From Chondromyces crocatus (GTDB taxonomy: Bacteria > Myxococcota_A > Polyangia > Polyangiales > Polyangiaceae): DNA of 64,000 nucleotides. The notes under the pieces were generated by a model. It made no database searches. It was given only the letters and a program-made list of their open reading frames with translations, and was not told the origin of the DNA. The stretch covers positions 8,664,501 to 8,728,500 of the forward strand of contig NZ_CP012159.1 of NCBI RefSeq assembly GCF_001189295.1. The letters are read 5' to 3'. How positions within the stretch are numbered: the stretch's first letter is position 1; the number at the start of each line of letters is the position of its first letter. Below are positions 8,252-16,892 of the stretch, piece after piece. A program made the position numbers and the translations under genes.

Positions 8252-9712
8252 ATGTCCACAAAGCTCAATGTCGAAGGCGCTCATGCCTCTGCTGATCGTG
8301 CCTGGGAGCAAGAGATCGTCCCGGCGCTGACCGAGTACATTCGCATTCCGAACAAGTCGCCGGCGTTCGATCCGGAATGGCGCGAGCACGGGCACATGGA
8401 TCGTGCGGTCGCGCTGATCGCGGACTGGTGCCAGAAGCAGCCGATTGCGGGGCTCACGCTCGAGGTCGTGCGCCTCGAGGGGCGTACGCCGGTGATCTAC
8501 ATGGAGATCCCTGCGCGCGGGCCCGGGGGGCAGGTGGTGGAGGGGGGCGCGGATCGGTCGGCCGATACGGTGCTGCTCTACGGGCACCTGGACAAGCAGC
8601 CGGAGATGGTCGGGTGGCGAGAGCCCCTCGGGCCCTGGGAGCCGGTGCGCGAGGGCGACAAGCTCTATGGGCGCGGTGGGGCGGACGATGGGTATGCGGC
8701 GTTCGCATCGCTGCTGGCGCTGCGGCTCTGCGCGGAGCAGGGGCTGCCGCACGCGCGGTGCGTGGTGCTGATCGAGGCGTGCGAGGAGAGCGGGAGCCCG
8801 GATCTGCCGGCGTACGTGGATGCGCTGGCCGAGAGGATCGGGAAACCGAGCTTGATCGTGTGCCTGGACTCGGGCTGCGGGAACTATGAGCAGCTCTGGA
8901 CGACGACGTCGCTGCGGGGGCTGATCCAGGGGACGCTGGAGGTGCGGATTCTGCGGGAGGGGGTCCACTCGGGGTCGGCGAGTGGGCTGGCGCCGTCGAG
9001 CTTCCGGATTCTGCGGCAGCTTCTGTCGCGCATCGAGGATGAGGGCACGGGGCAGGTGCAGGTGGATGCGCTGCACGTGGAGATTCCGCCGGCGCGCATC
9101 GAGCAGGCGCGGGCCGCGGCGGAGGTGCTGGGGGACCACGTGTTCGATGAGCTGCCGTTCGTGGAGGGGGCGAGGCCGACGACGGACGATCGGCAGGAGC
9201 TGCTGCTGCGTCGGACGTGGCGGCCGGCGCTGTCGGTGACCGGGGCCGATGGGTTGCCGCCGGTGGCGAACGCGGGGAACGTGCTGCGGCCGTTCACGAA
9301 GGCGAAGCTGTCGATGCGGATCCCGCCGCGGATCGTGCCGACGAGGGCGGCGGCTGCGCTGAAGGAGACGCTGGAGAAGGATGCGCCCTACGGGGCCGAG
9401 GTGACGTTCAAGGTGTCGGAGCCGTCGGCCGGGTGGGATGCGCCAGCGCTCGCGCCGTGGCTGGGTGAGGCGATGAAGGTGGCGTCGGAGGCGTTCTTCG
9501 GGAAGCCGGCAATGGCGATGGGCGAAGGGGGGACGATCCCGTTCATGGCGATGCTGGGAGAGAAGTTCCCGGAGGCGCAGTTCCTGATCACGGGGGTGCT
9601 CGGGCCGCAGTCGAATGCGCACGGGCCGAACGAGTTTCTGCACCTGGCGTACGGGAAGAAGCTGACTTGCTGCGTGGCCAGCGTGCTGGCCGATCACGCG
9701 ACCCGGAAGTAG
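8252..9712 (+). CDS. M20 family metallopeptidase (dipeptidase-like)
   Basis: A 486-residue cytoplasmic zinc peptidase. The start at 8252 follows GGGAGGA by about 8 nt. Metal-ligand motifs of clan MH, family M20 are present in order: His in 'LLYGHLDKQPE', the bridging Asp in 'GRGGADDGYA', the catalytic Glu pair in 'IEACEESGSPD', a lid-domain His in 'EGVHSGSASG', and the last His in 'GPNEFLHLAYGKK'. The size and the GADDG motif suit M20 dipeptidases of the PepV/CNDP type, which cleave short peptides, rather than acetylornithine deacetylases. No transporter is adjacent. It converges with the next gene. Confidence 0.9.
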   Translation: MSTKLNVEGAHASADRAWEQEIVPALTEYIRIPNKSPAFDPEWREHGHMDRAVALIADWCQKQPIAGLTLEVVRLEGRTPVIYMEIPARGPGGQVVEGGADRSADTVLLYGHLDKQPEMVGWREPLGPWEPVREGDKLYGRGGADDGYAAFASLLALRLCAEQGLPHARCVVLIEACEESGSPDLPAYVDALAERIGKPSLIVCLDSGCGNYEQLWTTTSLRGLIQGTLEVRILREGVHSGSASGLAPSSFRILRQLLSRIEDEGTGQVQVDALHVEIPPARIEQARAAAEVLGDHVFDELPFVEGARPTTDDRQELLLRRTWRPALSVTGADGLPPVANAGNVLRPFTKAKLSMRIPPRIVPTRAAAALKETLEKDAPYGAEVTFKVSEPSAGWDAPALAPWLGEAMKVASEAFFGKPAMAMGEGGTIPFMAMLGEKFPEAQFLITGVLGPQSNAHGPNEFLHLAYGKKLTCCVASVLADHATRK

Positions 9713-9730
9713 AGCGCGCCGACCGCGCAG

Positions 9731-9788
9731 GCTGCGATCAGGGCCCTCGTCGCGCGCAAGCTGCGACCTGGGCCCTCGTCGCGCGGAG
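9731..9788. repeat. 29-bp direct repeat, two copies, in a convergent gap
   Basis: Two adjacent copies (9731-9759 and 9760-9788) share GCTGCGA and GGGCCCTCGTCGCGCG. They occupy nearly the whole gap between the M20 peptidase and the converging lipoprotein gene. The GGGCCC core may allow hairpin formation in the transcript, but no U-tract follows. Confidence 0.8.
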
Positions 9789-9790
9789 GG

Positions 9791-10651
9791 TCAGGGGTTG
9801 TTGTAATAGATGAACCGGTCGGTGCCCTCGGTGACGGTCACGACGACGATGGTGTCGGCTTTGGTCGCGGCGTCGACCTGGTCGTAGGCCTCGATGATGC
9901 GGTCGGCGTGGTCAGGGGTCTGGGCGATGACGGAGAGGATCTGCTTCTGCCAGGCGTCGGCGGGGGAGACGTTGGTCGAGCTGGCGAGGACGTCCTGGAG
10001 CTTGCCACGGAGGAGTGGGAGGGCCTGGGCGAGGGGGTAAGCGGTGCCCTCCGGGTAACTCAGGGCGCGGACGACGCTCACGCCGACCTTCTCGCCGTCG
10101 ATCTCGACGAGGATGTCGGTCTTCTTGCCCTGCACCGTGTAGTCGATCTCGGTCTCGGTCTTGAGGAGGGTGGCGCCTTCGCAGCGGTGCAGGAGTTCGA
10201 AGGCGAAGATCTCCGAGTAGATGGAGCTGCCGCCGAGGTTGCCGTCGAGGAAGATTTCCTGGCCGCCGGGGCTCAAGAGGGCGCTGTCGAAGTCGGGGCT
10301 GCCGGTGAGGTCGATCTGGGACTGGAAGAGGAATGGCTTGGGGGAGAGGACCTCGAGGAGGTCGATCTCGCCGCAGGAGCCGGAGATGATGCCGTACTCG
10401 GCTGGGGCGCTGCCGCCGGCGCCAGCTTCGCCGCCGGTGCCGCCGGTGCCGCCGGTGCCGACGCCTTCGCCGCCGACGCCTGCGCCGCCTGCGCCACCAG
10501 CGCCACCCGCACCGCCTGCGCCGCCGGTCGAGGTGCTGGTGGTGATGCCTCCTCCGGTGCCGGAGGTTGCGTCGACGCCGGGTGCGTCCGTGGAGCTACA
10601 GCCGAAGAGGAGGCCGAGGAGGATCGCTGCGGAAGCGAGGCGCGGGCGCAT
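9791..10651 (-). CDS. Gly-rich lipoprotein of unknown function
   Basis: A 286-residue protein. The start at 10651 gives a lipoprotein signal (MRPRLASAAILLGLLFGCSS). A Gly/Ala-rich linker follows (GGAGGAGGAGG-type, residues ~30-80), then a folded domain starting 'YGIISGSCGEIDLLEV'. That domain contains 'FELLHRCEGATLLKTETEID' and 'GKKTDILVEIDGEKVGVSVVRA'. This last stretch (D-x-L-V-E followed by V-x-V) faintly resembles a nuclease-like fold, but I cannot assign a family. It ends with 'DTIVVVTVTEGTDRFIYYNNP'. Only 101 bp separate it from the divergent HAD gene. Confidence 0.75.
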   Translation of the reverse strand: MRPRLASAAILLGLLFGCSSTDAPGVDATSGTGGGITTSTSTGGAGGAGGAGGAGGAGVGGEGVGTGGTGGTGGEAGAGGSAPAEYGIISGSCGEIDLLEVLSPKPFLFQSQIDLTGSPDFDSALLSPGGQEIFLDGNLGGSSIYSEIFAFELLHRCEGATLLKTETEIDYTVQGKKTDILVEIDGEKVGVSVVRALSYPEGTAYPLAQALPLLRGKLQDVLASSTNVSPADAWQKQILSVIAQTPDHADRIIEAYDQVDAATKADTIVVVTVTEGTDRFIYYNNP

Positions 10652-10752
10652 GGAGCGACGGTACACGGGTTTGGGGCTCAGGCCCATGGAGGGGTTGCCC
10701 GAGGGGCGGTGGTGCTGTGCGCAGGGAGCTTTCGGGTGTAGCGGGAGGGGGT

Positions 10753-11604
10753 ATGCCCATCCAGTGCGTCATTCTCGACCTCGACGGTACGTTCACCGAT
10801 GTCTCGCGGGAGGCTGCGGCCTTCTCGGAGGCTTATCCGAAGCTGCTCGCGGATCTGCTGGGTCGCGAGCTGGGGAGTGGCTGGGACGATTGTCTGGAGG
10901 AGACGCGGCGGCGTGCTTCGGAGCTGGGATGGGAGCACGGGGGGCACGTGGTGGCGCCGGCGGATGCGGATCCGTACATCCTCGCGACGTGTGCGGCGCA
11001 GATTCTGCTCGATCGGGTCGGGGTGCTCACGGGGGATGCGCTGCTGCGGGCGGAGGTGCTGACGGCGGTGTACCGGCGGGCGTATCAGCATACGGGTGCG
11101 TCGTTCCGGCCCGATGCGAAGGAGGTGCTGGAGGCGCTGCTCGCACGGGACTGGCCGGTGTACGTGGTCACGAACGCGGCGACGGATGCGGCGACGGCGA
11201 AGCTCGAGCAGCTGGGGCCGCGTGGGCTGGAGCGTCTGCGGATCCGGGGGGACGCGCGGAAGTTTCATGTGGCGCCGCCGTCGCGGGGTGATGCGCGGTT
11301 CGATGCGCTGCCGCAGAAGCAGCAGGTGTCGGGGCTGTCACGGCCGGTGTTTCTGGGTCGGGGGCGTTACTTCGATGCGCTGTCGGCGATCTGGGAGGAG
11401 ACGGGGACGGGGCCGGAAGGCACGATCGTGTGCGGGGACATCTGGGAGCTGGATCTGGCGATGCCTGCGGCGCTCGGGGCACAGGTGCATCTGGTGGAGC
11501 GTGAACGGGTTTACGATTACGAGATCGATGAGGTGCGGGCGCTGGGAGCGCGGGGTGGGTCGAGCCGTGATCTGAGAGGCTTCCTGGCGCGGCTCGGAGG
11601 GTGA
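10753..11604 (+). CDS. HAD family hydrolase
   Basis: A 283-residue soluble protein with the HAD phosphatase motifs: motif I 'LDLDGTFTDVS' (nucleophile and acid/base Asp), motif II 'VVTNAAT', and motif IV 'GDIWELD'. A helical cap lies between motifs I and II (residues ~20-125). GGGAGGGGG lies just upstream of the ATG at 10753. The substrate cannot be read from sequence; the family includes phosphoglycolate and nucleotide phosphatases. Confidence 0.85.
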   Translation: MPIQCVILDLDGTFTDVSREAAAFSEAYPKLLADLLGRELGSGWDDCLEETRRRASELGWEHGGHVVAPADADPYILATCAAQILLDRVGVLTGDALLRAEVLTAVYRRAYQHTGASFRPDAKEVLEALLARDWPVYVVTNAATDAATAKLEQLGPRGLERLRIRGDARKFHVAPPSRGDARFDALPQKQQVSGLSRPVFLGRGRYFDALSAIWEETGTGPEGTIVCGDIWELDLAMPAALGAQVHLVERERVYDYEIDEVRALGARGGSSRDLRGFLARLGG

Positions 11605-11809
11605 GCGAGGCAGGGCGCGATGCGCGCTTGTGGACCGGTGCGTACAGTGCGCGTCGAAAGAGGTAACGGGGCCTGCCGGGGCGGAAAAATGAGGGCGCTC
11701 GTGGGCGTGGAGAGCCTGCGAGATGGTTGCAGCCGCGTCCATCCTGGGCGATAGGGGCCAGGATCACTGCAGCGACACCAGGTGGTGCGCTCACATAGGG
11801 AGCTTCCTG

Positions 11810-13999
11810 ATGGGAAAGAGAACTCGAATGGCTTGGACGGGCTGGGCGTCCATCGCTGCACTCGCATTCGTGGTGGGCTGCGGCGGTGAAGGGCCTGCGG
11901 GGCCTGCGGGACCGGCGGGCGAGCCGGGGCCTGCTGGGCCGGCGGGACCGGGCGGCAACGGGACGGACGGGGAGAGCGTCAGCGCCGTCAGCCCGAACAC
12001 GGTGTACCTGGATCGGACGACGCAGGTCACGATCAGCGGTTATGGTACGCGGTGGAGCAACGCGCCGGAGCTCGACTTCGGCCCTGGCATCCAGGTCGTT
12101 CAGGGTTCCACCATCGTCGCGAGCCCCACGGCGATCGTGACGACGATCCGGATCTTGCCGGATGCCGACATCTTCGTGCCGCGTGATGTGACCGTGACCG
12201 AGGGCGGCACCACGGTGACGTACGCCGAGGCGTTCACGGTGATCCCGCCGATCAGCGAGGAGCTGCGTTATGGCGGCACCGTCGCGCAGGGTTCGATCTT
12301 CTTCGCGCTCGGCGAGATCATCGATCGGAACACGCCCCTCAATCCGCTGGACGACCTCACCGTCCGGCTCGGCGAGACCGGCAGCCAGTACGCACTCAGC
12401 GCCGACGAGGTGACGACGTATTCGTTCTCCTCGCTGGTGTTCATCGACGTGACCGCGCCGGCTGGTCCTTCGGACATCATCATCAGCAACGGCTTCCAGG
12501 AAGATCCGAACAACCCGCCGACGATCTCTCGCTTCCCGGGCGCCTTCCCGGTGGCAGCGCGAAACGCGACGGCCCTCACGATCGGGACCCCCGCGACGGC
12601 GTCGGTCTCGCAGCCCCTGCAGACGCACCTCTTCAGCATCCAGACGTCGACCGACGTGGATACGGTGGTGAGCGTCACGGCAAACAATGCCGACGCGCTG
12701 CCCTCGCTGCTCATGCTGCCCGAGAGCGGCCGGTTCGCCGATGTCGAGGAGCTGCTGCTCTACACGCAGGTGACGCTCCCCGCGACGGCGACGCCCGAGA
12801 CCTACTACTTCATCTACTGGGACAACAACGCGGAGACTGGCTACAACTTCACCGTCACGGCCAGCGAGCCGCAAGATCCGGTCAGCGCTTGCATGAATGC
12901 CCAGGTGGTGACGCTGCCCGCGAACATCACGGGGCAGTCGCTCGCCGACCAGAATGATCAGGACTGGTTCGCCGTCGAGGTTCCCGCCGACGCCGTGGGT
13001 GGCACGCTGACCCTCGCGACGTCGCCAGGGGATCCGCAGACGGACACGGTGATCCAAGTCTATCTCGACGACTGCACCACCGTCTTCGACGAGTCCGAAG
13101 ATCTCGACTACCACGAGACCCTCACCACGATGTCGCTCCCCTCGGCGGGGACCTACTACGTGCGGGTCTTCAACTCGGACTTCGGGTTCTCGGGCTCGGG
13201 CTACAACCTGTCCATCACCCTGAATCCGCCGGCTCCCGGCGATGCCAACGAGCCGAACGACACCTGCGCCACGGCGACCAATGCCGGCGCGCTGCCGGTG
13301 TCGCAGCAGAACCTGACGCTGCCCACCTCGGCCGATCAGGACTGGTTCGCCATCGACGTGCCGGCGAGCGCCATCGGGCAGCGGCTCTTCGCGAAGACGT
13401 CGCCAGGTGATGCCAACACGGACACGGTCATCCAGTTCTTCCGCGACGATTGCACCACGTCGTTCGGTGAGAGCCAGGACATCGACTACCACGATCATGT
13501 CACGAGCGCTCTGATCGCCGATGCAGGCACCTACTACGTGAAGGTGTCCAACTCGACGTTCGGGCACGCGGGCGCGGCCTACGATCTCGACGTCTCCGTC
13601 GTCGCTCCCAGGCCGACCGAGACCGAGCCGAACAACACCTCCGCCCAGGCGAACGTGTTCGCTTCGACGCTCCCGGACATCGCTGCGGAGATCTCGCCGG
13701 CGCTCGACGAGGACTGGTACGCGATCGATGTCCAGACCGGTGAGACGCTCGTTCTGCTGGTCGACGACAGCGAGACGCGGAGCTGCGCGGCAGGTCAGAT
13801 CGACTCGCGCCTGTTCCTGTATCGGCCCGACCTCACCAGCATGGGAAGCACGGACAACATCGATACGCAGGGCGGCAACCTGTGCTCCTACGCGAAGCTC
13901 ACGATGACCGCATCGGGGACGTACTACGTGCGGATCACCGCCGGGCAGGCGAATCCGAACGCGACGTTCGACTACACGCTGTTCGCGTACATCCTCTGA
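11810..13999 (+). CDS. Collagen-like, PPC-domain surface lipoprotein
   Basis: A 729-residue lipoprotein. The signal ends in a lipobox near 'LAFVVGCGG'. A short collagen-like stretch of Gly-x-y triplets (GPAGPAGPAGEPGPAG) follows, then an IPT/TIG-like domain ('VSPNTVYLDRTTQVTISGYG'). At least three pre-peptidase C-terminal (PPC) beta-sandwich repeats follow. Their signatures recur: 'DQDWFAVEVPADAVGGTL', 'DQDWFAIDVPASAIGQRL' and 'DEDWYAIDVQTGETLVLL', each with a later 'GTYYVRV/YYVKV' strand. PPC domains usually accompany secreted proteases and aid substrate or surface binding, but no catalytic domain is present here. The ATG at 11810 is favoured; ATG 11828 is an alternative. It probably sits on the outer surface. 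Confidence 0.85.
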   Translation: MGKRTRMAWTGWASIAALAFVVGCGGEGPAGPAGPAGEPGPAGPAGPGGNGTDGESVSAVSPNTVYLDRTTQVTISGYGTRWSNAPELDFGPGIQVVQGSTIVASPTAIVTTIRILPDADIFVPRDVTVTEGGTTVTYAEAFTVIPPISEELRYGGTVAQGSIFFALGEIIDRNTPLNPLDDLTVRLGETGSQYALSADEVTTYSFSSLVFIDVTAPAGPSDIIISNGFQEDPNNPPTISRFPGAFPVAARNATALTIGTPATASVSQPLQTHLFSIQTSTDVDTVVSVTANNADALPSLLMLPESGRFADVEELLLYTQVTLPATATPETYYFIYWDNNAETGYNFTVTASEPQDPVSACMNAQVVTLPANITGQSLADQNDQDWFAVEVPADAVGGTLTLATSPGDPQTDTVIQVYLDDCTTVFDESEDLDYHETLTTMSLPSAGTYYVRVFNSDFGFSGSGYNLSITLNPPAPGDANEPNDTCATATNAGALPVSQQNLTLPTSADQDWFAIDVPASAIGQRLFAKTSPGDANTDTVIQFFRDDCTTSFGESQDIDYHDHVTSALIADAGTYYVKVSNSTFGHAGAAYDLDVSVVAPRPTETEPNNTSAQANVFASTLPDIAAEISPALDEDWYAIDVQTGETLVLLVDDSETRSCAAGQIDSRLFLYRPDLTSMGSTDNIDTQGGNLCSYAKLTMTASGTYYVRITAGQANPNATFDYTLFAYIL

Positions 14000-14174
14000 G
14001 ATCGAGCCCGGGTGGCTGCGGGTCCATGCGGCCAGCAGCCACCTGAGGCGGGCGCTCTCGCCTTCCCCCCGTCACAGTCCATCCGTCGAGCCTCGCGGGC
14101 TTCTGTTCGGTGTGCCTCGAGCACGCGATGACAGGCGCTCGTCCGCCGCCTAACGTGCTGGCAGAGGAGGCGTC

Positions 14175-15236
14175 ATGTCGATCCCGAGGCTCACGTCGCT
14201 GGTGCAGGGGGGTGGCTGCGCACGCAAGCTGCCGGCCGAGAGTCTGGTCCAGGTGTTGCGGGGGATTCCGAGCTTCGCTCATCCGTGGACCGATGCGAGG
14301 CCAGGGCCGTTCGATGATGCGGCGGTGGTGCAGCCGGAGGGGGCGGCACGGTCGATGGTGCTGACGATCGACATCGTGACGCCGATCGTGGACGATCCGA
14401 GGGTGTTCGGCGCAATCGCGGCAACGAATGCGATGAGCGATGTGTGGGCGATGGGGGGGCGGCCAGAGGTGGCGCTGGCGTTCGCGGGGGTGCCCACGGA
14501 CAAGCTGCCGCTGGAGGTGCTGCGGGAGATGATGGTGGGGCTGCAGGAGGCGTGCGCACGGGCGCGGTGCGGGATCGTCGGAGGTCACACGCTGGCGGAC
14601 GCGGAGCCGAAGTGCGGGCTGGCGGTGGTGGGGAGCGTGGATCCGGCACAGGTGTGGTCGCACCGGAGCGCGCAGGCAGGGGATGCGCTGATCCTGACGA
14701 AGGCGCTGGGGACGGGGATCGTGTCGCAGGCGATCCGGGCAGAGCGGGCGGATGAGGGGCTGGTGGCGCGGGCGACGGCGCAGATGTTGATGCTGAACGA
14801 GGGGGCGTGCGAGGTGGGGCTGTCCGTGGGGGCGCATTCGTGCACGGATGTGACGGGGTTCGGGCTGCTGGGGCATCTGCGGAACGTGGTGGAGGCGTCG
14901 GGGCTCGGGGCGACGATCCACGCGGGGGAGGTGCCGCTGCTGGAGGGGGTGCTGGCGCTCGCGGAGGAGGGGCTGGTCCCCGGGGGGTCGAAGCGGAACC
15001 TGGCGTACGCGAGCGAGGTGACGGGGTTCGAGGAAGGGGTGGGTGGGGCGGTGCGGGCGCTGCTCGCGGATGCGCAGACGTCAGGGGGGCTGTTGCTGTG
15101 CGTGCCCGAGGCGCGGGCGGAGGAGGCGGTGCGGCAGTTGCGCGGGGTGGGCTGTGAGCGGGCGGCGTGGATCGGGCGGCTGACGGCAGGCGATGCGGCG
15201 GGAGAGGGGGGGAAGCGGATCGAGGTGCGGCGCTGA
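14175..15236 (+). CDS. selD: Selenide, water dikinase (selenophosphate synthetase)
   Basis: A 353-residue protein of usual SelD length. It makes selenophosphate from selenide and ATP for selenocysteine or selenouridine synthesis. The N-terminal active loop 'LVQGGGCARKL' carries the catalytic Cys (Sec in some species) followed by Lys three residues later. Metal/ATP Asp motifs follow: 'PFDDAAVV', 'LTIDIVTPIVDDP' and 'AATNAMSDVWAMGG'. 'GHTLADAEPKCGLAV' and 'DVTGFGLLGHL' complete the AIRS-type signature. GAGGAGG lies upstream of the ATG. No selA, selB or tRNA-Sec gene is in the window, so the downstream use of selenium is unknown. Confidence 0.95.
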   Translation: MSIPRLTSLVQGGGCARKLPAESLVQVLRGIPSFAHPWTDARPGPFDDAAVVQPEGAARSMVLTIDIVTPIVDDPRVFGAIAATNAMSDVWAMGGRPEVALAFAGVPTDKLPLEVLREMMVGLQEACARARCGIVGGHTLADAEPKCGLAVVGSVDPAQVWSHRSAQAGDALILTKALGTGIVSQAIRAERADEGLVARATAQMLMLNEGACEVGLSVGAHSCTDVTGFGLLGHLRNVVEASGLGATIHAGEVPLLEGVLALAEEGLVPGGSKRNLAYASEVTGFEEGVGGAVRALLADAQTSGGLLLCVPEARAEEAVRQLRGVGCERAAWIGRLTAGDAAGEGGKRIEVRR

Positions 15237-15266
15237 GGGGGTCGCGGTCGGGAGGGCGTTCAGGGT

Positions 15267-15285
15267 GCGCTCCGCGGAGGAGCGC
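15267..15285. terminator. Terminator-like hairpin between converging genes
   Basis: Perfect 7-bp inverted repeat GCGCTCC / GGAGCGC with a 5-nt loop, 30 bp after selD and 25 bp after the PrsW gene's stop. It could serve both directions. There is no U-tract, which is common in GC-rich genomes. Confidence 0.5.
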
Positions 15286-15309
15286 GCTGCGGGCAGGGAG
15301 CGCGGTGGT

Positions 15310-16770
15310 TCAGCGGGGGGCGCGGGCCATCATCGCGGTGCGGTGAAGTTTGATCTCGTCACGGAGGGGGACGATGAAGTCGGCGCTGATGGTCCGTTTC
15401 TGGCCCTTCATGGCGCGTGCGGTGTGCCACTTGCTCAGGCCGAGTCGGGCGCCGGCGCGGATGAAGCTGCGACCCGCAGCGCCACGCCAGCCGAAGGTGC
15501 AGCGCAAGCGTCCGATCGGGGAGCAGACGAGGTCGATCTCTTCCTGGCTGAGGTGGCCGAGGAGGACTTCGTCTCTCAAGTTGTCGCGGATCACGCGGCC
15601 TTTGCGGACGACGAGGGCGATGATGATCACGAAGAAGGCAGAGACGAAGAGGAGCCAGAGGAGGACCCAGGGGATGAGGACGCTGCCCATGGCGCCCTCC
15701 AACGCGGTGGGGAGGAAGTTCCACATGGCGTGCAGGATGACGCCGACCATGTAGCCGCCGAGGGGCGCGAGGGTGCGCACGGAGGCGCGGCTGGACTCGC
15801 GGGCGAGGCCGAAGCCGATGCCGGTCATCGCCGTGAAGAGGGGGTGGAGCCAGGGGGTGAAGACGCCGCGGATCAGGAAGACGCCGGTGAGCGCGTCCGA
15901 TCCACCCCGCATGGCAGCGTTCGAGTAGTAGAGGACGTTCTCCACGGCCGCGAAGCCGAGGGCGGCGAAGGTGGCGTAGATGATGCCATCGACGATGCCG
16001 TCGAACTCGCGGCGCATGAAATAGAAGAAGCCGAGGACGGCGAGGCCCTTCCAGAACTCTTCGGCGAAGGGGGCGCTGACGGATGCGCTGACCAGCTCTC
16101 CCACCCTCGGGCCGCCGAGCTCCGTGAAGAGCGATTTGACCTCGGTGTTGATGAGGATGGAGAAGCCGGTCGCTGCAACGGCGCCCCAGAGGAACGCCAT
16201 GAGCAAGCACCACCAAGGCTCGGGATCGAAGCGATCGAGGATGGAGGGGATGAAGAGGTAGATGACGAGGGGGGGAAAGGCGAAGAGGGCGCCGATGAAC
16301 ATGGCGCCGGCGAGCTGTCCGTCGGTCACGATGATGCCGCGGACGGCGTAGAAGAGGTTGAGGATGAGGCCGATGACCATGCCGGCGATCCACAGGGAGA
16401 GCCCGAGCCGTCGGCGCTTTTGCTCTTCGTCGTACGCCGAGGAGGCGGCACGCGGTGGGTGGCCGTGGGCTCTGCGTGGGTCGCCGTGGGGTCGCGCGGC
16501 CAGCATGTGCTGCGGGTGCATGGCGCCGTGCTGTGCGTGAGGGGCGTGGCCGTGGGGGTAGTGGCCGCCGCCAGGGGCGCCGTGCGGGTGGCCATGGGGG
16601 TGGGGTGGGCCGCCAGGGGCGCCGTGCGGTCCCCAGGTTGCGTGGGGCGGACCGTGCTGCTGCGCGCTGTGCCCTTGGTGCGGCTGGCTTCCGTGTCCCT
16701 GCGGGTGCGCCGAGGGATGGGGGAATCCGGGAGGGCGTTGGCCTGGAGGCGGTCCGTAGGGGTTGTTCAT
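15310..16770 (-). CDS. PrsW family intramembrane metalloprotease with His/Pro-rich N-terminus
   Basis: A 486-residue membrane protein. From about residue 130 onward it has several hydrophobic helices. The family hallmark 'SAPFAEEFWKGLAVLG' provides the Glu-Glu-x-x-x-Lys motif of PrsW; 'AALGFAAVENVLYY' and 'VILHAMWNFLPTA' match the conserved Glu-Asn and His motifs thought to bind metal. PrsW proteases cut membrane anti-sigma factors or other membrane proteins. Unusually, the first ~110 residues are a cytoplasmic Pro/Gly/His-rich tail with repeated HPHGHPHG-type runs, which could bind metal ions or mediate assembly. AAGGA lies upstream of the ATG. It is followed by the MATE gene upstream on the same strand, 122 bp away. 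Confidence 0.88.
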   Translation of the reverse strand: MNNPYGPPPGQRPPGFPHPSAHPQGHGSQPHQGHSAQQHGPPHATWGPHGAPGGPPHPHGHPHGAPGGGHYPHGHAPHAQHGAMHPQHMLAARPHGDPRRAHGHPPRAASSAYDEEQKRRRLGLSLWIAGMVIGLILNLFYAVRGIIVTDGQLAGAMFIGALFAFPPLVIYLFIPSILDRFDPEPWWCLLMAFLWGAVAATGFSILINTEVKSLFTELGGPRVGELVSASVSAPFAEEFWKGLAVLGFFYFMRREFDGIVDGIIYATFAALGFAAVENVLYYSNAAMRGGSDALTGVFLIRGVFTPWLHPLFTAMTGIGFGLARESSRASVRTLAPLGGYMVGVILHAMWNFLPTALEGAMGSVLIPWVLLWLLFVSAFFVIIIALVVRKGRVIRDNLRDEVLLGHLSQEEIDLVCSPIGRLRCTFGWRGAAGRSFIRAGARLGLSKWHTARAMKGQKRTISADFIVPLRDEIKLHRTAMMARAPR

Positions 16771-16892
16771 GGCCAGGTCGTCCTTGCAGGGGGCAGGGAC
16801 GTCACCTGGTCAAGGTATCTGATGGCTCATGGAGCGTATACCCCCGCACCTTGCGGGGATCGCAGGTCTTCCGTGCTTCGTAGGGCGACGGA

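Noticed and set aside
11168-13567. A 799-codon open frame on the minus strand
   Set aside because: Opposite the HAD and PPC-lipoprotein genes, which have good starts and domains.
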